In this document: piece after piece, positions 56,885 to 64,000 of the stretch
Position numbering within the stretch: position 1 is the stretch's first letter
Layout: every line of letters begins with the position of its first letter
Assembly: GCF_000768705.1 (NCBI RefSeq)
Contig: NZ_AVPJ01000001.1
Location: 496,001 to 560,000 of the forward strand
DNA length: 64,000 bases
Direction: 5' to 3'
Source of the DNA: Knoellia sinensis KCTC 19936
GTDB lineage: Bacteria > Actinomycetota > Actinomycetes > Actinomycetales > Dermatophilaceae
The notes under the pieces: generated by a model
Databases searched by the model: none
What the model was told of the DNA's origin: nothing
The model's input: the letters and a program-made list of their open reading frames with translations, nothing else
Program-made: the position numbers and the translations under genes

Positions 56885-58167
56885 GCGACCTCCTCGGTCT
56901 CGACCTCGGCGCGGTAGGCCACGACTGCTCGACTCTCGGGACGCAACCACGTCGCGGCAGCGAGCCGCACCTGCTCCGGGGTCACGGCGCGAAGCCGGTC
57001 GAGGTGGGTGTTGACGAGTGACGGGTCACCATGGAGCAGCGCGTAGTGGGACATGGCGTCGGCACGTTCCTCCTGGCTCGCGAGCATCGACAGCCACGAC
57101 CTCTCGGCCTGGGCCAGCGCGGCGTCCATCTCGGCCTCTGTCGGACCCTCCACCGCGAAGCGCTCGAGCTCCTCGAGCAGGACGCGCTCGACCTCGTCGG
57201 CATCGGCGTCGTTCGCGATGTCCGCGACGAGGAAACCGAGCGACACCCCGTCCACGAACCCCCACGACGTGGCATGGACTCCCAGGGCCGTCTGCTCCTG
57301 CCGCACGAGGCGTCGCACGAGCCGGGAGGAAGCCAACCCCCCTAGCGCGTCGAGCGCAAGACCGGCCGCTGCGAACTCCTCGGTCTCGTCCACGGGCAAC
57401 CGGAACGCGACGTGGAGCCGGTCATTGGGAACGTCTTCTCGCCTCTCCACCCGCACCGGTTCGGTGAGGGGACCCAGTGCATCAACCGGACCGCGACGAG
57501 GTTCGAGTCGTGGTGCGATCGGGCCGAAATAGCGCTCCACCAGGGCGAATCCATCCTCGGGCGCGACATCGCCGCAGAGCGTGAGGACGGTGTTGTCGGG
57601 CGCGTAGTGGCGCTGGAAGAACGCGTGCACGTCCTCGACGCTCGCGGCGTCCAGGTCCTCCATCGACCCGATCGTCGAGTGGTGGTAGGGGTGCCCCTCG
57701 GGGAAGACGGCGGCATAGACGTCGATCAGCGCGTTGCCGTAGGGCTGGTTGTCGTATCGCTGCCGCTTCTCCTCCTTGACGACGTCGCGTTGGTTGTCGA
57801 GGTTCTCCTGGTTCACCGCATGGAGGAGGTGCCCGTGGCGGTCGGCCTCGAGCCAGAGCGCGAGCTCGAGGGCCCCCTTGGGGACCGTCTCGAAGTAGTT
57901 GGTGCGGTCGAACCACGTCGTCGCGTTGAGCCGGCCACCCTGCGCCATGAGCGCTTCGAAGTGTTCACCGCTCGCGACGTTGCGCGAGCCCTGGAACATC
58001 AGGTGCTCGAACAGGTGCGCAAACCCCGTCCGTCCGGCACTCTCGTGACGGGAGCCGACACCGACCCAGATGTTGACGGTGACGTTGGGGACGCTGGGGT
58101 CCGGGGAAACGACGACACGCAGCCCATTGGGCAGCGTGCGCTCATGGACCGGGTAGTCGAGCGGCAT
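56881..58167 (-). CDS. M16 zinc peptidase, catalytic partner
   Basis: A 428-residue insulinase-type protease. The inverted zinc motif is in GRTGFAHLFEHLMFQGS (HLFEH near residue 50), and the third ligand Glu lies about 75 residues later in NQRDVVKEEKRQR. There is no signal peptide, so it should act in the cytosol, probably on peptides. It is followed by a non-catalytic homologue; the pair is like the two subunits of mitochondrial processing peptidase and bacterial PqqF/YmxG relatives. Confidence 0.92.
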   Translation of the reverse strand: MPLDYPVHERTLPNGLRVVVSPDPSVPNVTVNIWVGVGSRHESAGRTGFAHLFEHLMFQGSRNVASGEHFEALMAQGGRLNATTWFDRTNYFETVPKGALELALWLEADRHGHLLHAVNQENLDNQRDVVKEEKRQRYDNQPYGNALIDVYAAVFPEGHPYHHSTIGSMEDLDAASVEDVHAFFQRHYAPDNTVLTLCGDVAPEDGFALVERYFGPIAPRLEPRRGPVDALGPLTEPVRVERREDVPNDRLHVAFRLPVDETEEFAAAGLALDALGGLASSRLVRRLVRQEQTALGVHATSWGFVDGVSLGFLVADIANDADADEVERVLLEELERFAVEGPTEAEMDAALAQAERSWLSMLASQEERADAMSHYALLHGDPSLVNTHLDRLRAVTPEQVRLAAATWLRPESRAVVAYRAEVETEEVA

Positions 58168-58225
58168 GCCGCCACCCTACGTCGCAGGTCCCGGTGGTCG
58201 AACGAAGCGCCGGTATGCCGGCCGC

Positions 58226-59632
58226 TCAGCTCGCGCGCCCGGCTTCGGCTTCCACGTCGGGCTCGTTCTCGCTCTCGTCAGCCGCAGCATGGTCCGAGTC
58301 GACCACGGGGAGCTTGGGGAGGTCCTCGGGCGGCATCTTGGCGATGATGTTGCGGGCGAGGATCTGCTGCGCGGTGACGGTGCGCTCCGAGCGCCCACGG
58401 CCGATGAAGCTCACCATCCAGTGCAGCAACGTCGTGATGCGCTGCTTGAAGCCGATGAGGTAGACGATGTGGATCGCGAGCCACAGCAGCCACGCAAAGA
58501 AGCCCGAGACGCGCAGTTTGCCCACGCTCGCCACGGCGCTGAAGCGCGAGATCGTCGCCATCGAGCCCTTGTCGAAGTACGAGAACGGCTCGGGATCCGG
58601 CTTCCCGTCCAGACGCGCCTTGAGGTGCTTGGCCGCATAGCGTGCGCCCTGAATCGCCACTTGGGCGACACCGGGGAGATTGTCCAGAGCGGCCATGTCA
58701 CCCACGACGTAGACGTCGGGGCGACCGGGCAGCGTGAGGTCGGGGTTGACCTTGACCCGGCCGGCACGGTCGAGCTCGGCGTCGGACTGCTCGGCGAGGA
58801 TGGCTCCGAGCTCGGAGCCCTGGACGCCAGCGGCCCACACCTTCGTGGCGGCCTCGATGCGCGACTGGGTCCCGTCGGCCTTCTCGATGTTGATGCCCGT
58901 CGAGTCGACCCCGACGACCTTGGTGCCGAGTTCGACCTCGACTCCCATCTTGGTCAGCCGGTTCTTCGCCGCGTCACCGAGTCGGTCCCCGAACGACGGG
59001 AGCACCTGCGGGGCTGCGTCGACGAGCACGATGCGGGCCTCCCGGGTGTCGATGGCCCGGAAGTCGCGCTTGAGGGTGCGATGGGCGAGCTCGGCGATCT
59101 GACCGGCCATCTCGACGCCGGTGGGTCCGGCACCCACGACGACGAACGTGAGGTAGCGGTCGCGCTCGGCAGGCGCCGTGGCGAGCTCGGCCCACTCGAA
59201 GGCACCGAAGATGCGTCCGCGCAGCTCCAGTGCGTCGTCGATGCTCTTCATGCCGGGGGCGTACTCGGCGAAGTGGTCGTTGCCGAAGTAGGACTGTCCC
59301 GCACCGGCCGCGACGAGCAGGGTGTCGAAGGGGGTCACCGTCTCGCGGCCGAGAACGTCGCTGGTCACGGTCTTGGCGTCGAGGTCGATCGCCGTGACCG
59401 TGCCGAGAATGACTCGGGCGTTCTTCTGCCCGGAGAGGATCTCGCGCGTGGCCGGCGAGATGCCGCCCTCGGAGAGGATTCCCGTCGCCACCTGGTAGAG
59501 CAGCGGCTGGAACAGGTGATGCGTGGTCTTGGCGATGAGCGTCACCTCGACGTCGTCGCGGCGCTTGAGCGCCTGCGTGCCGAAGAGTCCACCGAAACCG
59601 GATCCGATGACGACGACGCGGTGCGCAGCCAT
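58226..59632 (-). CDS. ndh: Type II NADH dehydrogenase (NDH-2)
   Basis: Single-chain, non-proton-pumping NADH:quinone oxidoreductase that feeds the respiratory chain. The 468-residue protein has two dinucleotide folds, RVVVIGSGFGGLFG at the start (FAD) and FVVVGAGPTGVEMAGQIAEL near residue 170 (NADH), then WAAGVQGSELG and VYVVGDMAALDN. The C-terminus has an amphipathic or membrane helix (FAWLLWLAIHIVYLIGF) and an acidic tail. AGGAGG precedes the ATG. Confidence 0.92.
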   Translation of the reverse strand: MAAHRVVVIGSGFGGLFGTQALKRRDDVEVTLIAKTTHHLFQPLLYQVATGILSEGGISPATREILSGQKNARVILGTVTAIDLDAKTVTSDVLGRETVTPFDTLLVAAGAGQSYFGNDHFAEYAPGMKSIDDALELRGRIFGAFEWAELATAPAERDRYLTFVVVGAGPTGVEMAGQIAELAHRTLKRDFRAIDTREARIVLVDAAPQVLPSFGDRLGDAAKNRLTKMGVEVELGTKVVGVDSTGINIEKADGTQSRIEAATKVWAAGVQGSELGAILAEQSDAELDRAGRVKVNPDLTLPGRPDVYVVGDMAALDNLPGVAQVAIQGARYAAKHLKARLDGKPDPEPFSYFDKGSMATISRFSAVASVGKLRVSGFFAWLLWLAIHIVYLIGFKQRITTLLHWMVSFIGRGRSERTVTAQQILARNIIAKMPPEDLPKLPVVDSDHAAADESENEPDVEAEAGRAS

Positions 59633-59815
59633 TCCTTGTGCCTCCTGGAACGTGCCGGGTGACCCTCACTCGGCAGAAATCAAAAAAACGACGGGCCGTC
59701 TAGGACGACTCGCCGTTGTCGGGGCTAGCAGGGTCAGGCGGTGTCACCGAACGACCTCTGCGCCAAGTCTACCGGAATCCGGGGAGGACCCTGACACTCC
59801 CGGGAAAAAGCAATC

Positions 59816-59843
59816 AGGCCCGGATCCGTGCGGATCCGGGCCT
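59816..59843 (-). terminator. Intrinsic terminator of the initiator tRNA
   Basis: AGGCCCGGATCCG and its inverse complement form a perfect 13-base stem with a 2-base centre, and in the minus direction five U residues follow nine bases later. It lies nine bases after the tRNA. Confidence 0.88.
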
Positions 59844-59852
59844 AATACTGCG

Positions 59853-59926
59853 TAGCGGGGGCAGGATTTGAACCTGCGACCTCCGGGTTATGAGCCCGGC
59901 GAGCTACCGAGCTGCTCCACCCCGCG
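59853..59926 (-). tRNA. Initiator tRNA-fMet, anticodon CAT
   Basis: The acceptor arm begins CGCGGGG and ends CCCCGCT plus A73, leaving an unpaired C1-T72, the hallmark of the initiator. The anticodon stem has three G-C pairs next to the loop CTCATAA, also specific for the initiator. The T arm GCAGGTTCAAATCCTGC folds. The 3' CCA is not encoded. Confidence 0.97.
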
Positions 59927-60010
59927 TCGGGTGAGGACCTTGCGGCCTCTCGGTAGCCCCTACGTTACGTGACGGTGGCTGCGGAACCAAATCGGTTCAG
60001 CGACACGGGA

Positions 60011-63000
60011 TCACGGCGACGAGGTGGGGCTTGGCGTGGCGGTCGGGCTCGCCGACCCGTTCGGTGAGGGTGCGGTTGGCGCGGCGAGTTGCGGGCCGAG
60101 TGCCGAGGCTCGCGCGATGGCATCCTGCAGGTCCTTCTGCGCTTCACCGTATGCCGCGAAGTCACCCTTCTTGAGCGCTGCCTGACCCGCCGCGTTCGCC
60201 GCTTCGATGTCCTCGATGATCGCGGCGAGCTGCGCGGTGGCCGATGCCGGTGGTGGCGTGGTGCCACCTGCTGGCGGCGGGGTCGTCCCCGGCTCCGTAC
60301 CGCTGTCACCGGCGGTGGCGCCGGAGTTCCCGCCGAAGAGTCCGTCAAGGGCCTGGTCGAGGGTCTCGCCCCAAGCGATGCGCTTGCCGAAGACGGCGAC
60401 CGTCGCCTTGTTCTGCGGGAAGGATCCACCCTCGCGAGAAGCCTGGACGTACATGGGCTGGACGTAGAGCAAACCCTCACCAACGGGGAGCGTGAGCAGG
60501 TTGCCGTAGGTCAACGTCTTCCCGGACTGCCGGTTCTGGGCAATGAACTGGCTGAGGTTGAGCGGCTCGGTGGGACTCTGTGAACGCGCGGTCGAGACCT
60601 CGATCTGGTTCTGAACCTGACCTGGACCGTCGACTGCCGAGTTGCGGGGCAGCTCGAGCAGCCGCATCGCACCATAGGACTCGGCCGGCTTCCCTGCGGT
60701 GGAGCCGGCATCGGCGTCGACAGCGAGGAATCCACGAAGGATCTCTCGTCCTGTTCCCGACGGAATGAAGGTCGTCGTGAGCGAGAACGCGGGCGAGTCC
60801 TGGTCGGGCATCGCGAGCGACTGGTAGTAGACCGGTTGGTCCTGCGTCGCATGCGTCGGGTCCTTGGGCACCCGCCAGAAGTCGCCGCCGCCGTAGAACG
60901 AGTTGGCGTCGGTCACGTGGTAGCTCGACAGGAGCTGTCGCTGCACCTTGAACAGGTCCTGCGGATAGCGCACATGCGACATGAGGCTTGCCGACATCTC
61001 GGACATCGGGGCGACCGCCCCCGGGAAGGCCTTGCTCCAGGCCTGGAGAAGCGGATCGCTCGTGTCCCAGCCGTAGAGCTTCACCGAGCCGTCGTAGGCG
61101 TCGACCGTCGCCTTGACCGAGTTGCGGATGTAGTTGACCTGACCAGCTCCCGCCACGACGACGGTCGAGCGCTCCGACACGGAGTCAGAGGTGGCCTCGG
61201 AGAGGTCGGTCAACTTGCTGTTGGGGTAGCGGGCCGTCGTGGTGTAGCCGTCGACGATCCACTTCACCTTGCCGTCGACCACCGCGGGATAGGCGTTGCC
61301 GTCGATGGTGAGCCACGGAGCGACGCGCTCGACGCGCTCGCGCGGCGTGCGGTGGTCCAGAAGTCGCGACTCGGAGTTGACCGCATCGGACAGGAGGAAC
61401 TTCGGCTCGCGGTACTTCACGGCATACGCCAGTTTGCGGAAGAAGGAGCCGATCGCGACCCCGCCGTTCCCGTTGTAGGTGTTGTTGGCCTGGCCACCCT
61501 CGCCCCGGTCGTCGGGGAAGTCGAACTCGCGAGGCGTCGCATTCTCCGGGGCGCCGACGATGGAGTAGGCGGGTGACTGTTCGCCAAAGTAGATGCGAGG
61601 TTCGTACTCGACTCCCATCGGCCCCTTGCTGGAGAAGCCGCTGGAAAAGAACTGCGGGTCACCCTCGCTGGTGCGCCGGTTCCCGTAGGCCCCGATGAAG
61701 CCGAAGCCATGGGTGTAGACCGTGTGGTCGTTGAGCCAGTTCCGCTGTCCTGCGGGCAATCCCTCGATGTTGAGTTCGCGCACGGCGACCACCGAGTCAC
61801 TCGCCTTGCCGTCGATCGTGTAGCGGTCGACGTCGAGAATGTCCGGGAACGCGTAGTACTGGCGCAGGCCCTCGAACTGGCGGAAGGTCGGCGAGACGAT
61901 GTTGGGGTCGACGAGCCGGATGCCGGGGATCGTCTCCGCGTCGGCCCGGAGCTGGCCGGGTGCGGCGTCGGTGGTCGCGGCGTACGGCGTCTTCTTGATG
62001 CCCTCGATCGCGAACGCCTTGCGCGTCGCCTCGATGTTCCACTGGATGTATTTGGCCTCGAGCGACTTCTCCGACGGGCGCACCTGAAGGGCCTGCACGG
62101 CCGCGGGGTAGAGCCCGCCCGCGACGATGGACAGGACCGTGAGGAGCCCGACGCCAATGAGCGGCAGACGCCAACTCCTGGTCCAGATGGAAGCGACGAA
62201 GAACCCGGCACACATGATCGTGGCGACAGCGAGAATCGCCTTGATGGGCAGCACCGCGTTGGCATCGGTATAGGTGATGCCGGTGATGAGCCTCGACTCA
62301 CTGGTCGTCAACGTGTAGCGGTCGAGCCAGTAGGCCGCTGCCCGCGCGAGGGCCAGCAGCGAGGCGATCGTCGCGATCTGGATGAAGGCGGCGCGCGTGG
62401 TCACCCCCCGGCCCGGCAGTTGCAGCCCGCCGTAGACGTAGTGCGTGAAGGCCGCGGCGATGAGGGACAGCAGGAGCACCACGGTGAAGAAGCTGACCAG
62501 GAAGCGCAGCCACGGCAGGGTGAAGACGAAGAAGCCGACGTCGAGGCCGAACTGCGGGTCCTTGGTGCCGAAGGGAACGGCGTTGCGCCACAGGAGGAAG
62601 GTCTTCCACGCGCCCATCGCCGCGGCGCCCGCGAGCAGTCCGAGGACCGACGGAATGACGACGGTGGCCAATCTGCGCAGGGGGTCGAGGACCTGCCTGT
62701 ACTGGTCGAGAACCTGTGCCGACGGCGTGGCCGGGATGCGCAACGGGCGCGTTCGGTATGCCGCCAGGAGACTCGCCGCGACCGCGCCAGCGGTGAAGAC
62801 GAAGGCTGCGACGAAGAGGAAGACCCGCGTGGTCAGCTGGGTGGTGAACACATCGCGGAACCCCACGGAGTCGAACCACCAGAGATCCGTGATGATGCCG
62901 GCAGCCATGAGCACGAGGACGAGCAGCCCGGCGAGGATCGCGATCGTCGTGCCGAGCGGCCCGCGCTTGGGCGGCGTGCCACCCGCCGGGGGCCGCGGAG

Positions 63001-63097
63001 GACGGGCGGGACCGCCCGAGTCACGTCCGGCAGGCGTGCCTGACTGCTTGTCTGCGTCGTCGGGGTCGATCCCGTCGAACCACTCTGACCGGCTCAC
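60011..63097 (-). CDS. UPF0182 family large membrane protein
   Basis: A 1,028-residue protein. After a Pro/Gly-rich cytoplasmic tail there are seven membrane segments to about residue 330 (LGTTIAILAGLLVLVLMAAG first), then a large extracytoplasmic domain with VDPNIVSPTFRQFEGLRQYY, HGFGFIGAYGNRR and YVQPMYVQASR, all typical of UPF0182. The last 90 residues contain Pro/Gly/Thr repeats and a helical segment, then a Ser/Thr/Pro tail. The family is universal in actinobacteria but its function is unknown. It starts with GTG. Confidence 0.92.
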   Translation of the reverse strand: MSRSEWFDGIDPDDADKQSGTPAGRDSGGPARPPRPPAGGTPPKRGPLGTTIAILAGLLVLVLMAAGIITDLWWFDSVGFRDVFTTQLTTRVFLFVAAFVFTAGAVAASLLAAYRTRPLRIPATPSAQVLDQYRQVLDPLRRLATVVIPSVLGLLAGAAAMGAWKTFLLWRNAVPFGTKDPQFGLDVGFFVFTLPWLRFLVSFFTVVLLLSLIAAAFTHYVYGGLQLPGRGVTTRAAFIQIATIASLLALARAAAYWLDRYTLTTSESRLITGITYTDANAVLPIKAILAVATIMCAGFFVASIWTRSWRLPLIGVGLLTVLSIVAGGLYPAAVQALQVRPSEKSLEAKYIQWNIEATRKAFAIEGIKKTPYAATTDAAPGQLRADAETIPGIRLVDPNIVSPTFRQFEGLRQYYAFPDILDVDRYTIDGKASDSVVAVRELNIEGLPAGQRNWLNDHTVYTHGFGFIGAYGNRRTSEGDPQFFSSGFSSKGPMGVEYEPRIYFGEQSPAYSIVGAPENATPREFDFPDDRGEGGQANNTYNGNGGVAIGSFFRKLAYAVKYREPKFLLSDAVNSESRLLDHRTPRERVERVAPWLTIDGNAYPAVVDGKVKWIVDGYTTTARYPNSKLTDLSEATSDSVSERSTVVVAGAGQVNYIRNSVKATVDAYDGSVKLYGWDTSDPLLQAWSKAFPGAVAPMSEMSASLMSHVRYPQDLFKVQRQLLSSYHVTDANSFYGGGDFWRVPKDPTHATQDQPVYYQSLAMPDQDSPAFSLTTTFIPSGTGREILRGFLAVDADAGSTAGKPAESYGAMRLLELPRNSAVDGPGQVQNQIEVSTARSQSPTEPLNLSQFIAQNRQSGKTLTYGNLLTLPVGEGLLYVQPMYVQASREGGSFPQNKATVAVFGKRIAWGETLDQALDGLFGGNSGATAGDSGTEPGTTPPPAGGTTPPPASATAQLAAIIEDIEAANAAGQAALKKGDFAAYGEAQKDLQDAIARASALGPQLAAPTAPSPNGSASPTATPSPTSSP

Positions 63098-63191
63098 TGT
63101 TCTCTGACTCCAGGTCCGTGACCTCCCCGGGCTCGCCCGGGCTGGAGGGCCAACCTATCTCGCGCACCTGAGCGTGCGGCACGATGGGCTG

Positions 63192-63728
63192 GTGACCACC
63201 GCCTCGCAGCCCGTGACGGATCCTCTGTCCCTCGCCGCCCTCGACACCGAACGGCATGTCGCCTCGGCAGGGTGGGACCAGCCCCCGCGCCTCTTCGCCC
63301 TCGTGTCGACCGCTGACCTCGTCGCACGCGAGCCACAATTGGCCGCCGGCCTCACGGTCTCGGACCAGATCGACGGAGCCCTCACGGCGATCGAGCAGGA
63401 GGACCTGCCCACCACGGACTCCATCGAGTCCCTCCTGGGGCAGATCGCCTGGCCGGACACGGTGCTCGGGTGCGCCATCGTCGTCGAACGACTCGTCGTC
63501 CCCCCGGACGCCGAGCGCGGCCTCCCGCGCGATCGCGGGGCCGCGATGGCCGCGCTGGCGGAGCACCCGGAACGTCGCGATGTCCGCCTCCTGGCAGCCG
63601 CGACCCGAGACGGACGCAGTATCTGCCTGCTGCGTCAACGCGATCACGATCGCGACGACCGCGTGGCCACGGGCAGCGACATCGCTCCGGGCCTGGTGGC
63701 CGCCCTGCGTTCCACCCTCACCGACTGA
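63192..63728 (+). CDS. PPA1309-like conserved protein
   Basis: A 178-residue acidic protein (starting MTTASQPVTDPLSLAALDTE). Recognisable stretches are WDQPPRLFALVSTADLVARE, WPDTVLGCAIVVERLVVPP, and the C-terminal DRVATGSDIAPGLVAALRST. These match, from memory, the actinobacterial PPA1309 family of unknown function. It sits where that family usually does, between UPF0182 and the PDZ/Lon-domain gene. Start assignment is weak; a GTG six codons earlier is possible. Confidence 0.75.
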   Translation: MTTASQPVTDPLSLAALDTERHVASAGWDQPPRLFALVSTADLVAREPQLAAGLTVSDQIDGALTAIEQEDLPTTDSIESLLGQIAWPDTVLGCAIVVERLVVPPDAERGLPRDRGAAMAALAEHPERRDVRLLAAATRDGRSICLLRQRDHDRDDRVATGSDIAPGLVAALRSTLTD

Positions 63729-63736
63729 CTGGGCGC

Positions 63737-64000
63737 TCAGCTGCACCCGGGCAGGGTGTCGGCCTTGCCTGCCGCGATGGCCTTCACAGCTCCCAAGGCG
63801 TCGTCGAACGACCCGATGCGCACGACCGTCAGCCCATCGGGCACGTGACCCTTGACTTCGGCGCAGTTGTCGGTGGGGGCGAGGAAGTAGTCCGCTCCCC
63901 CGTCCTTGGCGCCGTGGAGCTTCTGTCGAATACCGCCGATGGGACCGACCGACTCATCCGGCTCCATCGTCCCGGTGCCCGCGATGCGCTTCCCACCCGT
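63737..64000 (-). CDS. PDZ/Lon-type (YlbL-like) protease, C-terminal part only
   Basis: The last 87 codons of a gene entering from the right edge. IAGTGTMEPDESVGPIGGIR and QKLHGAKDGGADYFLAP match the end of the Lon (S16) proteolytic domain; the Lys in IRQKLHGA is the expected catalytic-dyad lysine, the Ser lying outside the window. The context next to PPA1309 and UPF0182 and the ending favour the secreted YlbL-type protein with a PDZ domain rather than the ATP-dependent Lon. Confidence 0.8.
   Translation of the reverse strand, partial: TGGKRIAGTGTMEPDESVGPIGGIRQKLHGAKDGGADYFLAPTDNCAEVKGHVPDGLTVVRIGSFDDALGAVKAIAAGKADTLPGCS

Larger units (their letters stand above)
59633..60010. other. Intergenic region with the initiator tRNA and its terminator
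   Basis: This 378-base stretch has no protein gene that I can support. Apart from the tRNA and its terminator (separate entries) it holds the ndh leader, with a run of seven A residues at about 59683-59689 (a U-tract in the minus direction) and a CGACGGGCCGTC palindrome beside it; together they look like a weak intrinsic terminator on the minus strand. Confidence 0.7.

Overview
The window is chromosomal DNA from a high-GC actinomycete. The gene set and order point to the Micrococcales, and an Intrasporangiaceae-like organism is my best guess; family level is inference only. Signs for this are the actinobacterial block of argS, lysA, hom, thrC, thrB, rho, rpmE, prfA, prmC and tsaC leading into the ATP synthase operon, the one-chain 2-oxoglutarate enzyme Kgd with a small DUF6104-type protein behind it, the 24-residue ribosomal protein bL37, an RsrA-type zinc anti-sigma factor with its SigH/SigR sigma factor, and a nickel superoxide dismutase. 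I see no prophage, insertion sequence, CRISPR array or rRNA. Both window edges cut a gene (atpG on the left, a PDZ/Lon-domain protein on the right).

Layout, left to right. 1-5514: ATP synthase operon on the minus strand, with a perfect CRP/GlxR-type palindrome in its promoter region. 5642-11651: a membrane sugar-phosphate transferase, glyA, tsaC-like gene, a 24-residue membrane peptide, prmC, prfA, rpmE. 11867-16288: an accessory segment (AbiEi/DUF559-like protein, dienelactone hydrolase, methionine gamma-lyase-like enzyme with a divergent Lrp regulator, GNAT) that splits rpmE from rho. 16310-24957: rho and the aspartate-family genes thrB, thrC, hom, lysA, plus argS. 24967-30051: a lone receiver domain, tRNA-Arg(CCG), two CNNM/CorC membrane proteins, an ABC exporter. 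30174-39139: kgd, a DUF6104-like gene, an SGNH hydrolase, a quinone-reductase-like MDR, mmuM, malic enzyme, then the NiSOD maturation protease and NiSOD. 39230-43892: two membrane HD-domain proteins preceded by a secreted peptide with three GWSW repeats, bL37, rsrA-sigH, ferritin. 43897-48352: small hydrolase, SRAP/HMCES protein, DoxX, aroA, rsgA. 48478-54521: a complete dipeptide/oligopeptide ABC importer. 54710-64000: HisN-like phosphatase, a two-gene M16 peptidase pair, NDH-2, initiator tRNA-Met, a UPF0182 membrane protein, a PPA1309-like protein, and the truncated PDZ/Lon-domain gene.

The genes form several working units: energy conservation (ATP synthase, NDH-2, Kgd, malic enzyme); aspartate-family amino acid synthesis; translation quality and termination (prfA, prmC, tsaC, rpmE, bL37, rsgA, argS, rho); and oxidative or thiol stress (sigH-rsrA, ferritin, NiSOD, SRAP). 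The most novel item is the peptide plus tandem HD-protein operon at 39230-41974. Two other signals stand out at DNA level: the octamer CGGCATAC / GTATGCCG, found 35 times by eye in all kinds of reading frame and in hairpins, and a set of long, nearly perfect palindromes at gene ends, some of which share sequence with each other.
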